The notes beneath the pieces were generated by a model. The model was not told the origin of the DNA. It worked only from the letters and a program-made list of their open reading frames with translations, and did not search any database. A DNA stretch of 64,000 bases. Origin: Sarocladium kiliense (lineage: Eukaryota > Ascomycota > Sordariomycetes > Hypocreales > Sarocladiaceae). Of this stretch, positions 9,776 to 20,168 are shown in pieces; the stretch's first letter is position 1; the number at the start of each line of letters is the position of its first letter. The stretch spans positions 1,054,001 through 1,118,000 of the forward strand of contig JAUZTG010000044.1 in assembly GCA_030734395.1 (NCBI GenBank), given 5' to 3'. Position numbers and translations under genes: made by a program.

Positions 9776-12700
9776 ATGAGCAACGCATCTCAATCCCACA
9801 AGGGTCGTCGTCCTGAGAAACCGGACCAATCTATCTTCCAGTGTGGTATTTGCCAGCAGCGCTACAGACGGGCTGATCACCTTGCGAGACACACGCGAAT
9901 CCGTAAGAAACGATCCTGTTTGTTTCTCTTGTGGTCTGTGTCTAGCCTACTTATCCAAACTTGCGCGAAAGCTATGAAGGGTGTGACCTAGTGGTCTCTC
10001 CGCCAAGCAGGGATGATGCTGCTAGAGCACATAATTGCACCATGGACCTCATCTAAGATACCAGGGTTCACAGTGCTGACTTGGTAATCGCTTACAGATT
10101 CTCACCACAAGCCTCATCAATGCCACCTCTGTGGCAAGTCCTTTTCTCGATCGTAAGTTCCGACCAATTGGCACCCAAATAGTGCACAGATGTTGTAGAC
10201 CTACTTCTTGGTGCGCCTAATGTTTTCGTCTCTCTAACGTGGCACTAGAGATCTCCTCAAAAGGCATGTAGCGAGCCACACGGGACCGGATGGGAAGCTC
10301 AAAGGCCTGCCCCGAGATGGTGCACAGCCGACGAGTCGTGTTGGGCAAGCTTGTCGAGCTTGTGCCGCGAACCACCTTCGATGCACGGATTCCAAGCCTT
10401 GCAAACGGTGTCGCGACAAGGGCATTGAGTGTCTCTGGGACCAGTCACTCTCCGAAGAGGAGCGTCCGGCGCCTTCACCAAGGGGTGCTGACCTAGTGAT
10501 GCAGAGGGATGAATCGCACATCGCGAATATGGACCAGCCGGAGGTCAACAATCATGAGGTGTATGATCAAAGGCGAACGCCGCTATCTCCAGAATCTGTC
10601 AACCAGCCTGGCGCCCATACAGTAGGCCCGGGTCTGCTCAGCACTTCTACGGAGACTTATCTGGGCCAGACATCAAGTCGTGCTGCCAATGTTGCCACAG
10701 GTTTGAGCTCCTCGTCACTCCCAAAGACTCTCGAAAGCTAACCTCGTACCACCAGCCAATATTTCCCCACTCGCTCCCAATAACATCCTGTCTTCTTACG
10801 AAGGATTCCCTTTGCAAGATGATCCAACTCGTCTCCCAGATTGGAACTTTCTTCCAGGCCAATGGCAGTCACCCGGAGACCCAAACTCTATCGTGGATCC
10901 CTTTTTCCCGATGATGGGTCTCGATGAGGGTGATATGCGTTTCCTGGATGTCTACAACCAGTACATACCCTTTGAGCTGAGGACCGGACAGTCGGTCAAT
11001 TCCGTTGAGGCCTCTACAGACATCCACAAGGACACGTCTCCACGTCATCTAGCAAGTTCGGGATCCGAGGCCTTTCGTCACCATCATTGGCGTTTCCGTC
11101 CCGAGGCATCTCGGGACCACACCAGCGCCGACGAACATAACCTCTCTCTTCCACAAGTGGCGAACGATGGCTCGTCACCAGAATCTCGATTATCACTCAT
11201 TCATCGCATCACGGCGGCACCTCTCAGCGTTTATACCCGTGACTCCATCGTGGCGCTCGTGGTGAAGCATTGTCGATCGGAAAATCTGTCGCGCATCTTT
11301 ACATCTTTCCCAAGTGCGGAGCTCCTCGATAAACTCTGCCAGTACTACCTGACGTCTCCAATCGCCAGACCCGACACCTTCCTCCATGTACCTTCCTTCA
11401 ATCCGAATGAAAAGAACCCGGAGCTTCTCCTCGCTATGGTAGCCGCGGGGGCTGTTCTAACATCCGATCCGACTCTTGCTAAGTTCGGATACGCCATGCA
11501 TGAGATCATCCGACATGCTGTAGCTGCCCGATGGGAGACCAATAATGCCCTTACCAGGAACCTCGAGCTCCTACAAGCGTTTCTGATACACCTCGAGGTT
11601 GGGTTGTGGAGCGGACACAGCAGGAAGATAGAGATCACTGAGAGCTTCGTCCAGGTGCCGGTGACCATTCTTCGGAGAGCAGGCAAGTTCAAGAAGAATG
11701 AGTATGCCTCGCCGCCTCTCCTTGATCGAAGCATGGCGGTTGACGAGCTTCATCATGCCTGGCAGTCATGGCTCCAGGGAGAATCTTGGAAGCGTCTCGC
11801 ATTCCGTGTTCTCAGACATGATACCAACTCATCCACGTGCCTAATGGTAAACCCCATAGTGTCATATGCTGAGATCACCCTACCGCTGCCGTGCGCTCCC
11901 GCCCTCTGGACAGCTGCAAGCGCTGAAGGCTGGGTACAGGCTCGCCTGCAAGTGGAATCACAGACAGTAGGGACTCCTCAGCCACAGAACATCATAGACC
12001 TACTGGATGACCCTGGATTGTTTGGTTCTCATGGATTTCGAACTCCCCGGTTCGACACGCTTCTGGCCAGCATTGCTTTTCTGGCGTGTGCATGGACCCT
12101 GGCCTGGGAATGCATACAGATTCGAACCATTGCAAGGAGCAAACCACGGCGATGGAGTTCTCTGATCCTTTCATCTCGACAAGATGAGGTCATCAAGCTT
12201 CTTCACAACTTTCGTGTCAGCGTGGAAAGTCGGGGAGTCGAGGCTGATGATATCAATCTCAGGTTGGAGCACGTCCTGCTTCATATGCATGCCCCTCTAG
12301 ACGAGATTCAAGTCTTCGCTGGTATGGAAGGTCCAGAACAGGCTCAGGCTGCTCACCCTATCGTCAAAGAATGGGCAGACAGCGAAGCGGGTCGCAAAGC
12401 GATATGCCATGCTGGCGGTATCATCAGGCTTATACTGAAGATGCCACGGGGCTTGATCAACGGTCCGCTAGCTTTTATCATGTTCCATGCCAGTATTGTG
12501 CTTTGGACTTTTTCCTTGGTACAATCAGAGAGCACGAATTACATCACCGGACAAGGAGCCCAAGACGTCGGAGCCGTATGGCTGGACGAAGTAGTCGAGA
12601 CCATTGCGTTGCAAAGATTTGTCCAGTTAGGTGTGGGGAAACCCTACCTGAAGGGCATCGCTGATCCTTCTCAAGAATCTCCCACTGCGATATCCCTCGA

Positions 12701-12824
12701 GGAACCGCAACAGCTTTTAGGCGCTTTGGTGAATATCTTGTCACGCTCGCATCAGGGGGCGCCTGTCCCACATTTGGTGGACAAGATGATATCACTACTC
12801 AATGCGCTTCAAGCATCCTCATAA
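9776..12824 (+). CDS. Transcription factor with two C2H2 fingers plus a Zn(II)2Cys6 cluster, 900 aa
   Basis: Exons are 9776-9902, 10098-10152, 10249-10700 and 10756-12824. All three introns are GT-AG and the four exons sum to a single frame of 900 aa. Finger 1 (FQCGICQQRYRRADHLARH) gets its last zinc-binding histidine from a codon split by intron 1. Finger 2 (HQCHLCGKSFSRSDLLKRH) is itself split by intron 2 before SDLL. A canonical Zn2Cys6 motif follows (CRACAANHLRC, then CKRCRDKGIEC). A disordered stretch leads into a long helical fungal_trans-type middle region. Dual C2H2/Zn2Cys6 regulators often sit in metabolic gene clusters; divergence from the dioxygenase suggests it is the pathway regulator. 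A two-part DNA site (CGG half plus a GGAGG-like half) would fit two DNA-binding modules. Confidence 0.93.
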
Positions 12825-13249
12825 ACACGCCATCGAAGCCCAGAGGCGAACATGGCAACCCTACTGGAGATATTCTAGTGGTCAAGATAGAAGAGAAACA
12901 CCGAACACTTGTAATGCATATTGTGGTATCTTGGAGCTGCATCGCCAGCGGAAGCACCTGCTCTAGGTAATTCCGGATGACGATGTAGCTACATTTCGAC
13001 GAAGGGGAGGAAATGTCATGCATTGGGATAATCACTATAGAGCATGGCGGATCCGTGTCAAGAGAACAGATTGTATTCCTGAGATGGGCATACTCCAATG
13101 CAGCAACGAAGACAGAGACCGGTCCAGGGGGAAAAACCCAGAGGGAAAAAGTGCCCCTGTCACGGCCTCCAGTCTTGCTTTGAATACTTCATTCCCACCA
13201 TGTGACCTCATAAGAACGATGCTCAACATTACCTGGAGCGATCATTACT

Positions 13250-13808
13250 TCAGGCGCCTGTGTAGAGACCCCAGCTCAGCCAGCCAGTTCCGAAGTTCCA
13301 GCAGTTCCCGACATTGCCGGCATTGAGACGGAGGTTGGGGCTGCCAGAAGGAGACTGGTTTGAACCGGTGTAGAAGCTGACATGGTAACCTGAGTTCAGG
13401 GCATTGAGCTTGATGCTCTTCTGGGCGGGGCTGAAGTTGCCCTTGGCCGTAGCTTCGGCAGCGGAGATGACGGTTCCAGCACCGTTTGCCTCGCAGTCTT
13501 ATGATTGAGTAAGATTGTCAGCCACTGCGTATAACATCCACAAAGCTTTTGAGCAAAGTGATCATTGCCTATCGTCTTTCTGAGACGGAAGACCATATAA
13601 TGCTCGTCAAAACAAGAGACTACTCACTGATGTTTGACCAAACAGTGAACTGGAGATTCGCGGCGCGGGCCTGAATATCTCGAGCGTCAAGAGCCAGAGA
13701 CAGGTCTGCCAGCGTGGGGAGCTCTTCAACCTCAGCAGAGCGTTCCTCGATAGGCTGCGCTTGGACAGCAGCAGCCACCAGAGCGAACAAGATGTGAGCG
13801 AGCTTCAT
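13250..13808 (-). CDS. Small secreted protein, 142 aa
   Basis: Exons are 13808-13628 and 13497-13250, with a GT-AG intron of 130 nt. The N-terminus MKLAHILFALVAAAVQAQP is a classic signal peptide. An acidic, propeptide-like segment (EERSAEVEELPTLADLSLAL) follows, then the mature domain starting about ANLQFTVWSNINCEANG and ending CWNFGTGWLSWGLYTGA. Two cysteines in the mature part could form one disulfide. No enzyme motif is seen. Size and layout resemble effector-like or cell-wall small secreted proteins. A TATA-like element (TATATAAAG on the minus strand) lies about 130 nt upstream of the ATG. Confidence 0.8.
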
Positions 13809-15566
13809 ATTTGCAGAGGAGTTGAAGATGGTTGGTATTATCGATATTGAGACTTTTCTGGATGCTGAGACGAAGAAGAGCTTGTGATTGACAGTCCTTG
13901 AGTATTAAACATTGTTGAGCGAGTTGGGGCGTGCTTTATATAGTAGTTCTCGAGCTGTGAACGATGGTGAGCGCCCTTTCTTTCACTGAGGCCATTCTCA
14001 ACAAAGCCATGTCCTCGCTATTCGGCATCTATGATCAATGACGCCGAGTCATGGCTAACCCCGTGGCGAGGCAATGGCTTCGCGGGCGATCTCTATGATT
14101 TGTGATCCACAACTCTCTTCAGGCAGGGATTCCGAGAACTAAAAAGGCGGGTGAGATGCAGTTGCAGGAAGCTCCGTTCAACAGCATAGGTAGGACAGCC
14201 GGAACACTTCATCCAGTAGCCTATACATAGGCGGTCAAGACCCACGTGCTTTTACGAGCAGCCCTTCGGGGCATATGAGATTGAATAATCCTTAGACTGG
14301 TTGCCACTTCGAGTGCACAAAAGTCTATCTTGCTCGGGTCACCAATGATAATGCTCCAGGAACACGAAGTTGCTGAGTAAGATGATTCAAGACTGGTCAA
14401 TTCGTCCAATGGGATGATTCTCCGATATTATGTGGCTTTCTTCGCCGGCCCGGTGCAGCTATGTGCGGCCCTTCCCGCATGTGCAGCTGCAGTTGGACGC
14501 GGATAGGGTAGCATCCTCGGGATCACCTCATCCCCGCCTCCTCGAGTTCCTCTCACGAGCAGCCTGACTTCAAGAAACGTAATAAGGCCTTCAGGCAACT
14601 ATGGTCTGATTTGTCAGTGGTTCCGATTCAGCTGGTGGTCATGCGTCTTGCATAGATGAACTGTATGGACTTTTGCCCCTCTTGGAGTACAGTCAAGGGC
14701 TACAAGGTGGTCAGGCCGGAATTGAGCTCCATGATGCTGCAGCAATGGGAGGATGACTACTGCATGACATAGGTCTAGACCTACCTGCAGTAGGCCCAGA
14801 GGGCGAGCTGAGTCCCAGCTGAGAGATATGAGTATGCTCTATCCGCGAACCCTGCAGTGACTACAATGCACCTGAGCTGAAGGAATAAAATCAATGATGT
14901 AGGCAGACTGAATAACTTCCGTTATTGCTAGGTCGATTTGTAGATAAGTCTATACGCTGCGGTTTTGCCTCGCCTGACATTCTGACTCGTGCTCACTGCG
15001 TCGCTCGCATGTCCCACTTGATGGCATGCAGCAGCCAGCTTTGGAAGCGAGCTGATATGTCGGCGGATGCGCATAGAGAAGTGCCGACAAGTGGCGTTCG
15101 GAACTATTGAAGAGGTATGCAATGACACCTGATGCTTACATTGATCGTAGAATAGGAAGGCAGTTCACAGTGAAAGCTCTTTACGTTGCAAATGTTTATC
15201 AGTCGTGCATTGCTACAGCCATAGCTTGCTGTTCAACAAAGGGTGCGTAACGAAGCGCCGCACTTCCGGCTTGGCACGGGCTCATCGTTTTTCACTCTGA
15301 GACTCAATCCCGTAGTTGAACAAAAAAGTCTTTTAACGTATTCCTATCAAATGGATCGTTGTGGTCTCAGCAGGCTTTGTATCCGTGTCGCCAATAGCAA
15401 GTCGAAAGGTGTCTAGGGTACCTCGACCAGGTGAAATGCCAATCACCGACCACGCGTAAGGAACAGCTCTGAAGCGTGTCACTATTGATAGACTGATGTA
15501 GTCATTTTTAGAAAGTCGAACCGGTTATCCAAATTGAAAAGATGCTATCATGACCAAGTCTAGTTT
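13809..15566. other. Intergenic region, about 1.8 kb, no gene recognised
   Basis: Short frames on both strands give no family resemblance and no convincing spliced model. The first part is the promoter of the secreted protein at 13808; the rest lies downstream of the flavin monooxygenase. Confidence 0.4.
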
Positions 15567-17551
15567 CTAGATTTCTCCCCTCTTGTACAGACCTTCTTCT
15601 TGGGCTTTGATCTGCAGTGCCATCAGTTTCGAGTAAAACCTGCAGATGGCCAAGTTGCCTCCATGGAACCAAAAGCCAGGATGGCCACTCTCCTGCCACA
15701 TCACACGCATCTCACCCTCATCATTGAAGCCCCAAACGTCGCCAACCTTGTCCGCCACACTGTCTCCAAAGATGGCACGGGTCTGCGTCCGCATGTTCTG
15801 GTACCCAGTCGCGAAGACTATCTCGTCGGCCTCCAGCTCCGATCCATCCTCGAATTGAAGGCCATGTGGCAGAACTTTGCGAATTTCCTGACCCTGCTTG
15901 ATCTTGATCTTCCCATCGGCGATGAGTTGTGACGCGCCGACGTTGATGTAGTAACCGCCACCGCGTTGGAAGTACTTGAAGAAGAGCCCTGCTCCGTCTG
16001 GGCCACGATCGACCTTGAAGCCAGCACGATCCAGGCCTTCAAGCAGCTCCTTGTCATGCTCAGCCTGTCGCTCGGCGGTCTTAATGTTATGCGCTTTCAA
16101 GACGGGGGTGGGAAGCCCGTGAAGAAGCAGGTCAGCGTCATCCACTGGCGGGCCATCTTCAGAATACAGGCCCTTGAGACCAATGTCGACAATGGCCTCA
16201 GATGAGACGACGTGAGTTGTAGATCGCTGAACAATCGTAATCTCGTATCCCTTCTCAAGGAAATCTTGGGCGATGTCGTGCGCTGAGTTGCAGGAACCAA
16301 CGACAACAGCCTTCTTCCCTTTGCTGTTCTCCTGAGCGCCTGGAAACTCAGAAGAGTGACAGAGGCGATCCCCTTGGAAGGTCTCAATACCATCCATCTC
16401 CGGCTGGTTCTTTTTACCAGAATGGCCCGTCGCCTGAATGACGTGGCGGGGATGGAAAGTCCGGATCTCACTCGTGCCGTCAGCCCTGGTCCTATTGACG
16501 ATAACTGTCCACGTCTTGTCCTGGTCATCCCATTTGGTGTAAACAATCTCGGTCTTTGTCCAAACATTAAGTTCGAGAATCTTGGCGTAAGCCTCGAAGA
16601 ACTCTGCGAGCTTGTCCTTGGGAGTGAAAACAGGCCAGTGTGCCGGGAAATTCAGGTACGGCATGTGGTCATACCAGACAGGGTCGTGGAGAACAAGCTG
16701 GTGGTATCTCTTGCGCCAGTTGTCGCCTACTCTCTCGTTTTGGTCAACAACCAGGGTATCGACACCAAGCATCTTGAGGCGCGCAGCCGCTGTGAGGCCA
16801 GCCTGGCCAGCGCCTGAAGTTTCATTCGTTAGCTAGTCCGAGACAATTATTGTGATGATTCCGATGCTGAGGACTTACCAATGACCACTACTGCTGGCTG
16901 TGTTCCATCCTCGAAGTTCGAGGAAAGTGCCCTTCTCTCCGCCCAGTTCTTCCTCCCGGGCTTGCCGCCGTGCTCAACACCCTTTGTGCGACCCGCTCCA
17001 CGGGGCTCTTCATAGCCACGAAGCTCCTCAAGCTTTGTGTACAGGGTGAAGATCTTCCACCCCTGAGCTTGCTCGACAACTCGGATCAGACCTTGACCAG
17101 ATCCCAAGGCTGTTTCGAAAGTAACGAAGAGCTGAATGCCAGAGGTCTCACCCTCAGCATCAATGGGCACAACTTTGGGGGCCTTGACCTCAGAGCTCTT
17201 GTTGAGGGAAACTTTCTTGAGTCGTAACCCATCCCGAGATTGAGCACAGCTCTGCAAGAAGCCGTGGATACCGGTAGGAGTGTGCGCAGTTCGAAAACGC
17301 CATGTTAAGGCGAGATGATCGCGCCAGTAGCCATCTTCATCGAAGAGGGTAGCAAGACGGCGTGGAGCGTCGTTGCTCGCAAGTGCATCATTGAGGCTAC
17401 TGACGACTGACTCAGCAATATCGACCGCGTTGACTTTCGCGCCCGAGTTTGCGATAGCAGGGAATTTCGCGACCGGGATGTTGATGGATCCAGGTAGGCA
17501 TCTCATGTGTGAGGGGACGGCCTGAGCCGCTTGGACATCTGCGGTAGCCAT
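15567..17551 (-). CDS. Flavin-containing monooxygenase with N-terminal NTF2-like region, 639 aa
   Basis: Exons are 17551-16879 and 16813-15567. The 65-nt GT-AG intron falls inside the FAD-binding motif, and splicing restores VVVIGAGQAGLTAAARL. The start is the ATG at 17551; the open frame extends three codons further but only to a TTG. Residues 1 to about 190 resemble the NTF2-like/SnoaL fold often found in front of fungal FMOs (WRDHLALTWRFRTAHTPTG). The FAD domain is followed by the FMO signature region, the NADPH motif VVVGSCNSAHDIA, and ATGYQNMR near the C-terminus. Such enzymes resemble plant YUCCA proteins and bacterial FMOs; they oxidise nitrogen, sulfur or ketone groups. The substrate is unknown. 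Palindromic TCGGNNCCGA sites lie 310-370 nt upstream. Confidence 0.92.
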
Positions 17552-18661
17552 AGTAGACAAACTTATTTTCTCGAGGAATTGTAATAACCTTTTGTGTTGA
17601 TGTCCAAGAGAAAGCTTGTGAATAAGTCCTGTTTACCGTGAAGAGATATCAGGCTTGTTAAATACCCCTCGATCGAAATATACTCCTCAGCGTCTTCCAA
17701 GCACTCGAACAATCCGACTCTCTTCCCCACCTCTGGGATCAAACTCCGACTGTAAGTAACTCATGCTCCAATATCCTGACTGTAGTGCACCAGAAAAGTG
17801 CCATGCATGAACTATCCACAAGCGCGTACCTGGAGTCGGCTTGAGACAGCCTCATAAGCCTTCCCAGTCGGAACCGATTGAAGCTAAGCCTTCTTGGAGG
17901 GATCTACAATCGGAGCCGATCGAGGTGGGCCGGGGAGCCGACTGATTATGCGGGGAAGACCTCGGGGCCCCGGGCAATGTTAATTTCCCCGCCAGCACCC
18001 CGGATTACAATCGCGGAGAAGATCTTGCTTTCAGCGAGCACACCCCTGTAAACGCTGGTCCCATGAGGTCGGCAGGGTATAGCTATGCGATCAGGTGCAT
18101 TGTTATCCGGTACACGCTCATATGGCGGCCGATCGCAGGGATTAGGGACACCATTTGTGCACTAAAGCCGGTGGATCATGTATACCTACCTCTATAGTGA
18201 AGTGATGATTGGCTGCACCCTTGTTGCTTTGGCTGGCGTTACTGAAGCAATGTGCATTCACCGAACGAACATTTGCCCTGAAAGATGTCTTCACAAGCAT
18301 CTCTGGATTCCGCTAGATCCGACTAGCGGAGGAGACAGGGAATCCTAGAACATATCTCCACCAAGGCCACCCAGCCGTCTGACCTGGTCTGTGGACGGAC
18401 CAAGAGTGTTTTTTCGAAGGGGGAAAGATCTACTCGGGCCAAGGGGATGGTACTTCTGATTCCGCAATCGTGATGGGCCTAGGGCCAGAGCCTGATGATG
18501 GTGTCTCAGGTCGGAGCACTACAAAGGTATGAATGGGCCAGACTTTCCAGGTTCACCAACTTTGCGCTTTCTTTTCCCATCATCACTCTCTACACAACCT
18601 TTCTCTGCTCGACCTATACTCAAGATCACAGCTTGAACTCCTCCCCATCCTTTTCAATACC
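17552..18661. promoter_or_regulatory. Divergent intergenic region between FMO and GPR1-type transporter
   Basis: No gene is seen in 1.1 kb. TCGGAACCGA (17868-17877) and TCGGAGCCGA (17910-17919) are palindromic CGG-N2-CCG pairs. Further half-sites AGTCGGCTT (about 17835) and GAGCCGACT (about 17936) flank them. This is the type of site expected for Zn2Cys6 regulators. Confidence 0.4.
17868..17919. promoter_or_regulatory. Two palindromic CGG-N2-CCG sites
   Basis: TCGGAACCGA at 17868-17877 and TCGGAGCCGA at 17910-17919, 32 nt apart, upstream of the flavin monooxygenase. The symmetric CGG/CCG halves fit a Zn2Cys6 dimer. Confidence 0.4.
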
Positions 18662-19767
18662 ATGTCCACCCCAAGTTCTAAAGGTCGCACAGCCCCATCC
18701 GAAGAAATGATCGAAGCTACTCGCCAGCAAACGAATATGACAATTCCTCCAGAGCTCTTTGAGCAGCTCTACCTCTCACCTAAGAACAGGGTCAAAGGAG
18801 ATCTCCGCCAGACCGTCGGAAACCCAACTCCTATAGGTAAGCTGCAGTGCACATGCGAAGTAGTGCTATTGAAGAGGAACAAGTTTTCTGACGTCTCGTA
18901 TCTTAGCTTTGGGGGGCTTCTTGTTATGTACTACTCCCGTCTCAATGGGCCTTCTCGGATGGCAGGGAGCTGGTGGCCTTGGAGCTGGAGCTAATGTGTA
19001 AGTTCTTCTACTTGTGGCTTTTGATTGTTGCAGATACTTATCATCACAGCGGCGTTTTCTTCTTTCTCGGGGGTTTGATGTTGCTCCTTGGCGGCATTGG
19101 TGAATGGATTCTGGGTATGTTCTGCACCAACGAAATTTGCTACAACGTTGTTGGTTTTGGCCCAGTGAATTATTAACGCAACTTCCAGGGAATACTTTTC
19201 CATCCACTGTGTTCTGTCTTTTTGGTGGTTTCTGGTTCACCTTTGGCGCCACCATTGTGCCCAGCTTCAACGCCTACGGGCTTTACTCAACCACAAACTC
19301 TGTTGCAGATGGGCTATCCGAAGCCCAATTCTACAGCACGTTCTCGTTCTTCCTGATTGCCATGGCAATCCTCTGCTTTGTCTTTCTCATTGCGAGCATT
19401 CGGACCAACATAATCTTCTTCTTTATCTTCCTGCTCCTTGTCCCTTGCTGTAAGATATCCCCCCCTTTATTAGATTGCATGGTTGTGGACTCGCATTGAC
19501 CCGTCCGTTCTCAATCTAGTCGGATGCTTGTCGGCCTCCTTCTTCGCTGTCGCTTCTGGAAATTCATCTGCCTTGGCCCTTCAACACGCCGGAGCCGCTC
19601 TTCTACTGGTCGTTTCATTTTTGGGCTGGTATATCTTCACGGCCCTCATCCTCCTGTCGGTCGATTTCCCTTTCGTGTTGCCGTTGGGCGACCTCTCCAC
19701 CGTCATTAAGGGGCGCACCTTTGTAGACAACCGCGACCGACCGCAGGACAATGACGCAAGCAGCTAA
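18662..19767 (+). CDS. GPR1/FUN34/YaaH-family (acetate-type) transporter, 279 aa
   Basis: Five exons are read: 18662-18836, 18907-18997, 19050-19114, 19189-19449 and 19520-19767; the sum is one frame of 279 aa. The conserved NPxPx motif opens the first membrane helix (NPTPIALGGFLLCTTPVS). Other family blocks are GVFFFLGGLMLLLGGIGEWI, LGNTFPSTVFCLFGGFWFTF and GATIVPSFNAYG. Six hydrophobic helices fit the topology, with a short cytoplasmic tail. Exon 3 only reads correctly with the acceptor at 19048-19049, giving ANVGVFFF. Known members transport acetate, succinate or ammonium. It faces the flavin monooxygenase across a shared promoter region. Confidence 0.92.
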
Positions 19768-20168
19768 AGGGTTTCATGCTTTCGTGCTGTCGGACAAAAT
19801 TCAAGGGAGGCTTTCGGAAAAGTAAGGTTTGGAGCAGGACAAAATCGTAGTCACATGAAAATTGCGAAAGGGCTTTGTCTTGGTATTGGTGTCAGCGGGC
19901 AATTGGAATGCGCCAGTGGTAGGTCACAGGAACGAGAAGAGTTGGAAGTAGTTCGGTTCTATAGTACCTGTGAAATAAACGTCTGTGGAATCACAAGATC
20001 TTACCTAAGTATAAGATGGTGTCGTGAAACGTTCGGTGTCTTCAAAGCCTCTAGGGCCCCATGTCATTGCTCTCATTGATGATGAATATCAATGTCCCAG
20101 ACAAGATCATGCAACACGTCGAACAACAGGTTATGCAACGGAATTGTAGCAAGTAATCATGAGTATCA
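19768..20168. other. Convergent intergenic spacer, no gene recognised
   Basis: This 400-bp stretch lies between the 3' ends of the GPR1-type transporter (plus) and the Zn2Cys6 regulator (minus). I see only short frames. Confidence 0.4.
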
